Origin: Carettochelys insculpta
Taxonomy: Eukaryota > Chordata > Testudines > Carettochelyidae
Direction of reading: 5' to 3'
DNA: 64,000 bases
Assembly: GCF_033958435.1 (NCBI RefSeq)
Contig: NC_134139.1
Location: 203,529,501 to 203,593,500, forward strand
Position numbers and translations under genes: made by a program. Positions within the stretch are counted from its first letter, which is position 1, and the number at the start of each line of letters is the position of its first letter. The notes beneath the pieces were generated by a model, which made no database searches, was not told the DNA's origin, and worked only from the letters and a program-made list of their open reading frames with translations. Of the stretch, positions 30,856 to 42,900 are shown one piece after another.

Positions 30856-33460
30856 GATCACAACGGTCCCTTCTGGCCTTGGAACCGCGGAAGCTGTGCA
30901 CGCCCACTGGTGTTAGTGGTTGGGTTTGTAGAGAGATCGCAAGAAGAATACGGCCTTTGTTTGGGAACAGAACATTTAGTTGTTTATTATGGCTCAGTGC
31001 CGAATGCTGCATTCATCATTAGAGAATCTGCTAGATGTGCAACCACCCAAGGAGTGTGTGTGTGTGAGGGGAATCCCACCCTGGAACGCACACCTGGCTG
31101 AAAGGCCTCTTCCTCCCAGGCAGGGAAGAGAGAGGAAGGTAGATTCTGAAGTTTTTCAGAAGCGCCAGCCCTCTCGTGATGTTTCTGGAGGTGTGGTGTC
31201 CTGGAGTGTGACGTCACAGTGATGGGTCTGGTGGCTGCTCACCTGTCTGCAGATCTGGGCATCCTGATACCAGAGTCATGTTGTCAAAGGATGGGAATTC
31301 AGGGTAGAGCAGCAGAAGTGGTCCCTGGGCAGGAAAGGCTGGAAGGGTCATGAATTAGTCATCTGGCAGGACAGCCTTATGAAACTGCAACCCCCAGGTA
31401 TTTCTTGAGGGTGGACCAAGGCGTTACATGTAGGAGTGGGCTGCAAATTAGGAGGTGAAAATTGAGTCCGACTATTGTAAAACTTCTCATGGAATTCATA
31501 AATTCAAGGGACCCTTGTGATCTGATCTGACCTCCATAATGCAGGTCTGCACCGCAGTACTTTATAGGTCCTTGGAATAGTCACTGTAAGGAAGGTGGGA
31601 GGTGGAAAAGGACCATTGCTGGAGTAATTTAAAACTGGACTGGACGAGGCGCTGGAGGGGACAGCCCTGCTTTGGCAGGCAGCATGCAGTAGGTGAACTA
31701 TGCTGTCGCTCACTCTCAGGTATCTCTTGCCACAGCCTCCAAACACTGCGTCGTGTGTATTCTGGCTGATCTGGTGGCCACCTTAACTATGTGTGTTAAG
31801 AAAGGCTAAAAATAACAAGTGTATCCTGGGGAGGAGGATCCCCAGGTCAGGAAGACTCGTGTTGACCTTCCTGGGCTGGCAGCTGCCCAAAGAGATTGAC
31901 ATACAATGTGGCCAAAGTCTTGCCTCCTGCTTTAACCAGATACATTGGTGCTGGCAGGCCGCTGCACAGTGCCACGCCCACTCACGTTTGCTCAGCCCTT
32001 GTGCGTGTCCCAGTGATAATACAGTTGAGTGTGCTGCTGCCGTGCACTGATGATAATATTTATAGTGCTTTTCATCAGTAGGTCTCCAGGAACTTCACAG
32101 CCTTTATTGTGTGGACCCTCACAACATGTCTGTGGAGCTGGGAAGCTTTAGACCCCCAGTTTATGGTTGGGAAAACTGAGGCACAGAAGCTTGTTGACTT
32201 ACTCCTGGTCACATTGGAAGTCTGTGGTGGAGCAGAGAATAGCACCCAGGGTAATTCAAGTCCTTGGCTAGCACTCTAACAGGGTGGATTGTTTTAAATC
32301 ACTGCTGCAAAAATCATGTAAATCAGGAAACGGGGAAAAACCTTGACAAAAATCAAGATTTTTAATCTTGTGTATTTTTGCTTTCGAGTTAATTTCCCAA
32401 AGAGAAGTTTAAAGAAAAAAAGGGATTTGGTTTGCAATTGTCTCTTGCTTTCACACTAAATTTGGGGTGCTTTTTGCTGACCTGTGTGTATCTATACCCC
32501 TGAGGCTAACTGGTTAGATAATTTATGTTTATTCATACTTAATTTTTACATAATTATGTTAGTAAATGGGGGATGATGCATTATTTCTGATTTTATTTGG
32601 CTCTATTTGGATGGGAATTAAAATTGAATTAACTGCACAGAAACATTTTTAAAAGTATTTAGTAGTTTTAAATACAACTACCTGTGATATGCTGATAGGA
32701 CAAAAAGTTGATTAAAACATGTTTTGAATATAAACTAAACTCTTTATTTATAAAAGAGGTATTTTCTGTAGTTAGTGAATTTCACTGATTCTAGGTCACA
32801 AAATCCTTAGGAATTTTAGAACTGGGAGGTCTCATCTCCTGACACCTCACCCTTTGTTCATAGATTGGAAGGGGAAAACAAGCTTTTCAGTTCCCAAGGG
32901 GTTTCTTGCCTTTGAAGGAGCTAGTTGAATAAACTGAAATAAAAACATTCTCTCCTGGCACCTGCAGAAGAGTCTACTGCTGTCAAAAACCGGTTTGAAA
33001 CAATGGTTCCAAGTGCTTAGTCAGTGGTTTCTGTCAGTTCGGTGGTTTCCTGTTCTTTAAAACTTTGGCAGCAAGTGTACAGCTCTGTGTTAATTACATA
33101 ATTTACTTTAAGTAGATTCTTGGTAAGTTTAGGCCTTAATATAGGTTGTCGCAATTTCAAACTAAGGTTTTACAAATAAACCTGTATCTGATTTAAATAT
33201 CCCAATTTTTTTTTTTTAAAAATGCATCATTTTTATTCACTCTGTCCTAACGACCCAACCTCCTTCCACGATGTATGGGGGTGGGCAGGAAGCAAAGTCC
33301 AGGTCCAGTGAAGAAATGATGAGAGATCATCATTGAGAAATGATGGCACAGGAGGGAGGTGGCTTTGACAAGGTGGTGGAAAACAGTGAGTTGAGGCGCA
33401 GTTTGTGGGTAGCGGCGTTCCTTCCAGTCAAACAACTGAAAGCACTTTTTGGCAGCTAGT
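30856..33460. other. Intronic DNA upstream of ZNF395 coding exon 1
   Basis: Only old repeats are visible: a MIR-related piece at 32045-32285 (GTTGGGAAAACTGAGGCACA), and AT-rich DNA at 32300-33230 with a T run near 33207. No exon is recognised. Confidence 0.45.
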
Positions 33461-33464
33461 AAGC

Positions 33465-33625
33465 AGTGTAATCCCCATTTTACAGATGGGAAGACTGAGG
33501 CACAGAGCAATAGTGACTTGGCTGGGGGGCACCTCAGTGATTGTCCCATTTAGAGCCAGATGTGGAAATCTGGCCTCTTGACTTCCCTGTTGCGACCACT
33601 ACACAGAGGAGCCCAGAGGCAGCGC
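33465..33625 (-). repeat. MIR-type SINE directly upstream of exon
   Basis: TCCCCATTTTACAGATGGGA and AGACTGAGGCACAGAGCAAT are the reverse-strand core of amniote MIR-like SINEs. Its end lies about 50 bp before the splice acceptor at 33677. Confidence 0.65.
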
Positions 33626-33677
33626 GGTGGGTGTTTTGCACTGGCAGTAATAGGACCTGTCTGTTTGTCCTTTACAG

Positions 33678-33935
33678 AGTGTCGAGATGGCGAGCGTGCT
33701 GTCCAGGCGCCTGGGGAAGCGTTCCCTGCTGGGTGCCCGCGTCTCCACACCCAGCTCCTTGGCAGACAGGATGCTGGGGATGGCTCAAATCCCCACCTTG
33801 CAGGTGGAGCTCAGCAGAGCGTCTTCCCACCTGGCTTCGTATGAGGGTGATCGGTGCAAGGAGCAGGCCAAGGAGAACAGCACGGTGCCCAGCTTCCCAG
33901 ACCTGCCCCGCTTACAGCTCCAGCCGGGACAAAGA
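33678..33935 (+). CDS. ZNF395: ZNF395 first coding exon (with 9 nt of 5' UTR)
   Basis: A pyrimidine-rich tract ends in the acceptor AG at 33676-33677. Nine UTR bases follow, then ATG at 33687. The exon encodes residues 1-83, beginning [18 protein letters not shown], which is the family's conserved N-terminal block, and ending in PGQR. The donor is GTACGT at 33936, phase 0. The middle part, rich in Ser, Glu and Lys, is less conserved. The ATG sits directly after an acceptor, so translation starts in the second exon or later and the 5' UTR is spliced. Confidence 0.95.
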
Positions 33936-36900
33936 GTACGTAAAGAGGCTGTTTGTACAGTTGTGACCCGCAGCGTTAAGCCCTGGAACTGGGGTGCAAC
34001 CCAGCGCTAGCCTGGGCTGTAGCCCACGTCACCCTCCCCCTTGCATCCACACAGAAGAACCTCTAGCTCGAGTGGGGAACCCTCGGCCTGTGCTCCGGAT
34101 CTGGACTGTAGCTTGTCTGGATCCAGCCCCCGAGCCTCGGGGCTCCCCTCCGTGGCATCTGGCCCACAGCAGGGTTGGGGTGCAGAGCCCCAAGCCTTGT
34201 GGGCTGGATCAGGCGAGCCGGGACTGGATCCAGACAGCGGGCGCTGCTGGGGGCGGAGGGACCAGATCGCTGTTCCCCCAAGAAGGGGAGGGGGAGCAGC
34301 AGGGGCCTTGGTGGTGCTGCTGGGAGGCTTCACACCGCTGCTGTGGTTGGTCAGAATTCCAGCCAATCAGAGCAGCAGAGGGCGGTGCCTGGGAGCAGAG
34401 GGCAGAGGTGCAGAGCCATGTGCGTCCAGGGGTAAGCAGATGAGCTACGCCCCCATCACCCAAACCCTATGCTCTTCAACTGCGCCTGCACCCCTCTCCC
34501 ACCCCAACTCCCCACCCCACTTCCCTTGGTGGAAAGAGAAAAAGTTTTTGAATATTTCCTGTACTTTCCGTGAGCGAAAGCTCTTCCCTGCTGGACTCTA
34601 CCTGTCGTGCAAAGGAGGGTGCATATTGGTTTTGTCCACTTGTGTAAAGGAAGAAAAATCTCTGCTTTGGGTGTTCTTTTCTGTCTTTCTTTAGATGGTC
34701 ATTTGGTCCCATTCTTCTGAGATTTGGTGCTTTTAATCAAGGACACCCCTTTTCTCCTGCCTCTTTCTTTTGTTTCATCTGCCAGCTACATCTTGCCAAG
34801 CTTTTTCGGGGAGGGACTGTCTTGGTGCCTCACAACTCTGCAGTGTCTAGGACAAGGGATCTTGATCACTACAGTAATGTTAATAAGGGGAAACCCAGGT
34901 GTGGGACACGGGGAGGGGCTGGTTCCTGGACCTTTTGGGGGGGTAGGGTTTTACGGCCCCTGTTAGGGGTCGGAGCAGGGTTATTTTTGCACGCAGTAGT
35001 TGATGGAGGGGTGGGGATGGTGCTGCTAGAACATGCTTTCTTTCCTCTGCTTTTGTTCCCTCCAAATTGCAGAGGCAGGATAATGTATCTGCTGTGGAGG
35101 GCATTATAGGAAAAGTTGTCTGCCCATGGAAATTAGGCTTGGAGGATCAAATATACAGCTGGCCTGGCAAAACTCCATTGACTTCTGTGCAGTTGTGCCC
35201 ACGTACGCCTGTCATTTAATTTAGCTCCGGGGTTGTGTCTTGGGGCTCTGGATGAACATGACCCTGTAAATGGGGTGGGGATCCTTGCATTCCAGCTGTC
35301 CTGCTCTGACCGTTTAAAGAGGCAGTTAGTTGCCAGTATTCCTGCAAAGGAGTCTCTTCAAGCATTGTACCATATGCTTTATCTTCCGTGTTTCTGCACT
35401 GGAGGCACCATAAGAACATAGGAATGGCCATGACTGGGTCAGACCAAAGGTCAATCTAGTCCAGCATCCTGTCTGCTGACAGTGGCTGATGTCAGGTGTC
35501 CCGGAGGGGGTGGACCAAAGACAATGATCGTACAATTTGTCTCCTGCCATCCATCTCCAGCCTCTGACAAACAGAGGCTGGGGACACCATTCCTACCCGC
35601 TGGGTAATAGCCTTTTATGGACTTAACCGCCATGAATTTAGCTAGCTCTTCTTTGAACTCTCTTACCGTCCTAACCTTCACAGCCTCCTCTGGCAAGGAG
35701 CTGTTTATGCTGCATTACGACAAATCCCTGCCTGTTCAGGACAGCGTGGTTGGCAATGAAGCGCGGAATAAAATGGCCAGTTGGCATGTGTTGGTAGTAA
35801 GGGGATTGGGCACCTCAAAGGCACAGGCTCCTCCTGGTACGTGACCTAATGGAGAATCTCTCTTTAGTGATATACGTACAGCCTGACACACAGCTGAGAA
35901 GTTCTGAGTGCAGCCAGTAAGGGGTGGGTGGATGTGTGTGTGTGTGTTTTTGCTATCGCATGTCTAGGCATGTCAAACTTGAAGCCTGCTGAGGGCCATA
36001 CAAACAAAACCTGGTAGCTTTCAGGGACACCGGAGAAAATGTACCTCTATCAGAAAGTTGTAATTATTTATTATATAAACATTTTTTCAGTTCTTGTTTG
36101 CATATAATACAATAGTTTTAATTGAGACTTTAATTTATTGTTTTATAATTTCATTATTTTGTAAAATTTGATGTGTAAAAATTATTTGCTCATATATAAT
36201 AATTTTTAATTTACATGTAAATTTAAGGTACTCTACACCCTGGACAGCTCCCAGCTGTAGGGTTGCCAAGGTTCCCCCGGCTCCAGCCTGGAGCGGCCTG
36301 ACCATCTCCCAGCCCCGGGGCCACCAAAAAATTTGATGGGGCCACATGTTTGACATGCTTGACATACACCTACATGTTTGATCCTTACAGTACTTCTGTG
36401 CTTGAAACGGCGGCATTCTGCCAGTTTCTTAATAGCTCCCCATTGTCTCTTGGAGGTTATGTCTTACCCTGTATTCTGCAGCCCTTTGTCCTACTGAGTT
36501 TTAAAGGGACCTTGTTCAAGGTGAAAGTCCTTTTTAATTAAGTCCTTGCCTGTGTTTCTGTTAACATCTGTGAATGCCAAAGTAGAGGAATCTGACTTAG
36601 GTTCACCCTCTCTCCTGGTCTGGCATTAGACACTTCACTCAGTCTAGCAGCTGAAAACAGGCATCCCAGTTTCCTGCTTGTTTTTAATCTGTTTTCTTTT
36701 CAGGGGTTCATGCTCCTGCCCGGTGCTGCAGGGTTGCTGTTCTTTAATCTCATGGAAATATTGCTAATATGCTTTGTAAAATATTGTTGTGGCTAAAATG
36801 TAAATTTGGCTTAAATCTGGCCTAGGGGGGCCCCTTTTGGGTTCCCATGGCAATGAACAAAACTTCCCTTGGGGTCTGCAGGAGAATTCCAGTTCTCCCT

Positions 36901-39900
36901 TATTCCACTGGGGCTTTGAGAAATGCTGCCACTTTTGTATTTACCCCCTTTGGGGAGTTGTGGTGTTACGCTGCTGGTCGCATGGACCGTACCATGTTGC
37001 AGTGTTGTAGTATCGGCCAGGACGATGGGTGCGTCTAGACGACGTGGAAGATCAACCTGGTCAGAGTGAATCTTCTGGGGTTCGATCTTACGTGCCTATT
37101 AGGGATGTGCCAAATCGAACTGACTGGGGTCGGCAGTCGATCGCTGTACTCTTGAGTATTGCGAGGAGTAAGGGAGGTTGAGGAGAGAGTTTCTCCCATC
37201 ACCCTCCCTCCGTGAAGACGGCCTGGTAAGTCGATTCTAGCTATGCAGTTGCCGTAGCTAGAATTGCTTGTCGACAGTCAGCTTGCCTGCCTGGTGAAGA
37301 CCTGCCCGATGTATGGGGAGGGGGCAAAGAGGGGGAACTCTCAAGTCCAAGTGACCAAGTAAAGAAAAGCGGAGATGGGTGACGATTGCTAATACCAGTG
37401 TTTCCTGTAAGCTGAGTGCTTGGCCAGCCACCCAGGAGAGAGTCAGCTGCTGGCCAGCTGATTATCAGAGCACCCACAGCCTGCAGTGTATCTTTCTATT
37501 GGTGGTGCACCATCTGCATGGGTCTTGGTGCACAGAAGAAAATTTATTCTGCCCGTGGATGGAAAAAAATGAGCGCGAACCCTGGCTAGTACCAGTGGTG
37601 TAGGACAGGTGCTGAACTGAGGGATAGGAAAACCCCGTCTTTCTGCCATGCCCAGCCATGGACTCTTTCCCGTCGGGGCTTTGTAAGAGGGGTGCCTGGA
37701 GACAAGCAGTGAGCTGCGAGCTGGATTGTGTTCAAGGATGGACAGTGACACTGACCAGCTGTGACCTGTTGTCCCCGTAGGTTTACGTCACCTATAATGG
37801 GCAGGAGTGCGCCGGCCTGGTGGAGCAGCACAATCGCCCCAACGACGAGGTGAAGGTGTTGCTCTTGGAGCAGGGGCTGCGTGCCTGCTGGAAGGCAGAG
37901 GATGTGAGGCTGGCTGAAACCCAGAGATCACCTCCCCCGAGCCTTCCGATGGACCATAGCCCTGCTGCTGCGATGGACCATAGCCCTGTTGCTGCCACAG
38001 GTTCGGTTCAGAGATCTGTTTCCAGGAATATTGATGTACCGAAAAGGTATGTGTCCTCCACTCAACAAGTGTCCTGCACTTGGGATGGAAGAATCCCAAG
38101 CATTGTTATAGGCTCAGGACCGGCTGGCTCAGCAGCAGTGCAGCAGAAAGAGACCTAGGGGTTGTGGTGGATGAATGGCTGGATAGCAGTAAACAGTGTG
38201 CCCTTGTAGCCAAGAAAGCTAACAGTATATTAGGGTGCACTAAGGCCGTGTCTACACTAGCGCCAAACTTCGAAATGGCCATGCAAATGGCCATTTTGAA
38301 GTTACTAATGAAGCGCTCATGGGAATAAGGGGACTTCGAAGTAGGCGAGGTCCTTTCGAAAAGGAGCCCCATCGGGACGAGCCGCACGGCGGCAAGGCGC
38401 GTCAATTTCGAAGTGCCGCGGCCGCCCGCATGCTAATGAAGCGCTAAATATGCATTTGAGCGCTTCATTAGTAAACTTCGAAATGGCCATTTGCATGGCC
38501 ATTTCGAAGTTTGGGGCTAGTGTAGATATAGCCTAAGAGGAGCGTTGCAAGCAGATCAAGAGAAGTAGTTGTTCCCCCTCTATTAGGCACTGGTGAGGCC
38601 ACGTCTGGGATACTGTGGCCAGTTTTGGGCCCCCCCAGTATAAAAAGGATGTGGATTTGCTGGAGCAGGTTCAGTGAAGGGCAACAAAGTGATTAAGGGA
38701 CCGGAGCACATGACCTATGAGAAAAGGCTGAGGGATTTGGGCTTGTTTAGTTTACAGAAGAGAAGACTGAGGGGTGATTTAATAACAGCCTTCAACTACC
38801 TGAAGGAGAGCTCTAAAGAGGAGGGTAAGAAACTGTTCTCAGAGGTGTTAGGTACCAGAACAAGGAGCAATGGTCTGAAGTTGAAGAGGGAGAGGTGTAG
38901 GTTGGATATTAGGAAGAACTACTTCACCAGGCAGGTGGTGGAGCACTGGAATGTGTTGCCTAGAGAGGTGGTGGATTCTCCATCCTATGAGGTTTTTAAG
39001 TCGTGGCTTGACAAGGTCCTGGCTGGGATGACTTAGTGTGGGTTGATCCTGCTTGAAGCAGGGGACTGGACTAGATGACCTCCTGAGGTCCCTTCCAACC
39101 CTATGATTCACATTTTGGTGTGGAGCCTGATTCTGTTTCATCTTGCCCTGCTCAATGGCCATGTGCTCTGCTTGCTTACAGAATCCCTCTTTCTGTGCTA
39201 AGCTACTGTGTTGTGTTGCAGAGGTGTTAAACGGCAGTTGGCTTCTCCTTCAGAGGTGGCTGCATTTCCAGGCAGGGGGAAGTTTATAACATCCCCTGGA
39301 ATCCTATAGCATGAAGCATTTTTTTTATGGAAGCACTTGCGCATCACTCCATAAGATGTGAGATGCTGCACTCTGGCTCTTTATGCTGTCATGGTGGCTA
39401 AAATAAAACCAGAGACAATGGGGTGGGAGAACCCACAGGTATCGTAAAAATCTACCACTAGTCTACTGGGGAGTTGTAAGATTGCCTTAAGGGCTCTAAA
39501 AAAAGCCCAGGTGCTAACTCTGGAGTGGTCCATAGGGTGGATTTTATCTAGGGCGGTGAAGGGCTGGTTGCTTCCAGGTGTGATGAGAAATGAACTATCT
39601 CCCACCTCTGCCTTGTGTGCACATGGGAAGAGCCCAGGTGTGCGGTGTTGGCCTGTGCAAAGGAGGGGTTATCCAGCATGCTGTTGAATTTAGGATTAGG
39701 AGAATTCTCTTCTGGTGTCTTAGGAGGGAAGAAAAAGTTCTCAGCTAAAGCAGACCCCTTTGTGATGAGTTACAAATGGCTTCGGTTCTGTTTGACCTGG
39801 GACAGCAGAATGGGGAGAGGTCACAGGAGAAGCTGTGCAGGGAGCCTTGCAGCCTTTGTTTGAATGCCTTAGCGTGGGGAAGCTGAAGAGGTGTAGGTCT

Positions 39901-42900
39901 GGTCAGAGCTTGGATGGGTGCCTTCTGGGGGAATGACTTGCAAGCAGAGGAAGTGACATAGATGTTCCTGTAGGAGGCTGGAACCCTTTCTGTGTGGTGA
40001 TAGGGGTAGCACATCACTACGGTGGCTGCCTAAATGCAGGAGAACCTAAACCAAGGCCCCACCGGGAGCCATTGTTCACATGTGTCTGCAATAACCCTCT
40101 GTTTTCATGACTTCCACTGCTGAATATAGAAGTCTCTGGATCCCTGGTCCCCAGGCTCTGCTACCTGGTCTGAGGCAGGGATTGGGGAGGCTGCATTGAT
40201 CCCTTCCTAAGCATGAGCCTTGGAGCAGCTGCTTAACTCCTGCTGTGCACAGGAAATGTGCCCTTCCAGGTGCTCTCTCTGCAGGGGCTTTGGGGGAAGG
40301 AGAGACCTCTAAGACTCTGGGCTGGATTTGAAGAGACCCTCCAGAGACAATGCGTAAAGATGCAGCAGGAGGCACCTCTGAAAATCGCACTGGATGCCTC
40401 TCTGCATCTTTAGGCCTCTCAAAATCTGGGCCCCGGGACTCGGTCTTGCTGCTGCAGGAGTGTCCGGGAATGAGTGCAGGCAGAGACTGGAGAGCTCTGG
40501 GCCAGGCTGCTGAGAAGCTGCAGCAGCTGTGAAAGAGCAGCGCCAAGGAAAGGTCTTCGCTGGAGGGTTTCCTGTCTCATTGCTAGATGCTGCCTTCCTG
40601 GCATGGGCAGCTGCAGTAGGTAACAGTTCCGTCTGCAGCTGTCCACGTAAGGGGCTATCGCAAGGGTGATGTGCTTTTTCAGTGCAGGAAGGCACATTGG
40701 GATCCCAGGGGAAGGATGGAAGGGAAAAGAGTTGATCAATTATGAAAACATTGTGGGCATGTCTACATTACAGAGTCGTTCCGAAAGTTTATTCCAGAGT
40801 TATTGTTCCAGAATAACACGTCCACACAACAGGGAAGTCCCAAAATAAGCAACATTTATTCCAAAATAGTGTGCGCACACAAGAGGGCCTATTTTGTAAA
40901 AGAGCCCTGGGAAGCACATAAAAGATAATCTCTCGCATCCAGGGTTCTGTGTCTGCACAGCAGCCTCTCTTCCTTCTAGAAGGAGGTTTACAGAATTTGA
41001 AATAAGTCGCCTGCTCTTTCAAAATCATTTGGAAATAGCGGTTTTGCTGTATAGATGCTCACAGAGTTATTTGGGAATAGCAGCCATTATTCTGAAATAA
41101 CTTTGCTGTGTAGACACACCTTGTGGGCCTTGTCATCTCCAGTATTTGCACCAGTGATTTTTTTCATTGTGTGGGGTCTTTGAAATCACACCCTCTCCTG
41201 GACTCTTGCCTTCCCCTCGCTCACTGAAGTCTTTAACACTCCTCTGTCTCCTGGAACAGGAAGGCCGACGCTGCTGTGGAAATGGATGAGATGATGGCCG
41301 CCATGGTGCTGACAACCTTGTCCTGCAGCCCTGTGGTGCAGAGCCCGCCCAGCCAAGAGAGCAGCATGCCGGGTGAGTCTGATGGTGCAGCTGGTTGCTG
41401 GGCTCCCAGATCTGCCTTCCCCTCTCCCTTTCTCTCTCTGCAGTTGGAGGCTGAATTGAGTTGCAGTTGTGCCACCCATGAATTCTACTCACCTCGACCA
41501 ATCACTTTTCCCAAGCAAACCAGAGACCCACAGATAGCTGTGCAACTGCCCCTTCCCTCACGGTTGTACGCCCCTGTGTCCCTGCATGCTCTCTGCTGGT
41601 GATGTCAGCCTGCCCATCAAACTCTGCTGCAGATGGAGCAAGCTTCTGGGAGCAGGTATATAGAGAGGCCCCCCTACTGCAGCAGATAAGCTGTTGGTCT
41701 GGAAGTCCGTAGTCTGATCCATTCTGACGTGTCTCTGGATTGAGAATGTGGCTGGGGATGTTCTCTGCCTAGGGCAGCCTGGACTAGTGAGCGGGCTGCA
41801 TGCGTGACCCTCCTTCTCATTGGGCTGCAAGATTGTCATGACCCACATGGTCTCCCGGGATAGGGCAGTTTTGCTAATGGCACTTGAGTACCTGGAACTT
41901 GCAGCGTGTGCTGGTTGAACCGTAGCAGCGTTTGATTGGGCGCAGAGGGAGTGCACAGCTTTGACAGTCAATGGTGTACGCAATGAGCGAGGGATGTTAA
42001 TGGTTAACTCGTAGGGGCTGGAGCAGCTTCCCCCCGCCACCCACCTCTCCGGCCCCACAACCACGGCCAAGGAGTTGCACCAGCCCTACAGGGCTGCTGC
42101 AGGCAGGGGCACTCCAGCCCAGCTGGAGCAGCCCCGCCTTAATTGGTTAACCAGTTAAACAGGCTTTTACATCCCTGCCATCAGCATGGACCTCACTTCA
42201 TGTGCTCTTGCTTTACATGCATGTCACTTTAGTAACACCAGTAGGAAAAAACCTACATGTCAAAACCAGCGGAATCTGGTAACCCTGTGTATGGGCTGTG
42301 TCAATAGTGTGTCTCGTGGGCCATACGTAGAGCCCTGATAGGCCACAGGTTGCCCATCTGGTCTGTGCTGGTGAAGGAGTTACTGGTTAGGTGTGGAAGG
42401 CTGCATGTAGGCCTGGCTCTGTTGGCAGGGGTTTGACGAGGTGGGAGCTCTGACCCATGTAGCTGTGCCAGCAGAAGTCCCTTGGGCAGAGGCAGCTGTC
42501 CTAGCACACCAGCGCATGTCCCGATTGGGGCAGCTGGAATAAACCAGGCTGGTAAAAGTGCTGCTTGGCTGGGAGAAGATGTGTCCATGTGGGGCATGAG
42601 GTGTCAGCGGGGTAACGTAAGCTTCCATGGAGCCAAACCCTTCCCTGTCCCTGCCCTCTCTTGTGCTGGGGGACAAGGAGGAGATTCTACTAAGGTAGAG
42701 GTTTGGGTAACAGAGCACAGATTTCCAGGCCAGGTGCTCAGAGGATGGAGAGCAGGAGCGGATCCCACCCATGGGGGAGGCTCCTCTGATAGCATGGGGA
42801 GCTCTCTGCCGCCCCAGGAGTGAGAGAGCCAGGCTGTGAAGTGGGCCACCCAGGCTAGGGAATGGGCTGTTGCAGAGGGCCCCCTGCCTTGCGGAAGGGC

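Noticed and set aside
1..33677. Exons of FBXO16, the expected upstream neighbour of ZNF395 in other vertebrates
   Set aside because: I looked for F-box-like sequence and splice-bounded conserved frames and found none. If its 3' end is in this window, it is not visible to me.
34041..34694. Open frame of 217 residues following ZNF395 coding exon 1
   Set aside because: It is intronic, overlaps a probable hAT-like repeat and has no family resemblance.
40076..40739. Overlapping minus-strand frames in a ZNF395 intron
   Set aside because: Antisense to intron DNA, without conserved motifs or promoter features; two or three frames are open at once, as expected by chance in GC-rich sequence.
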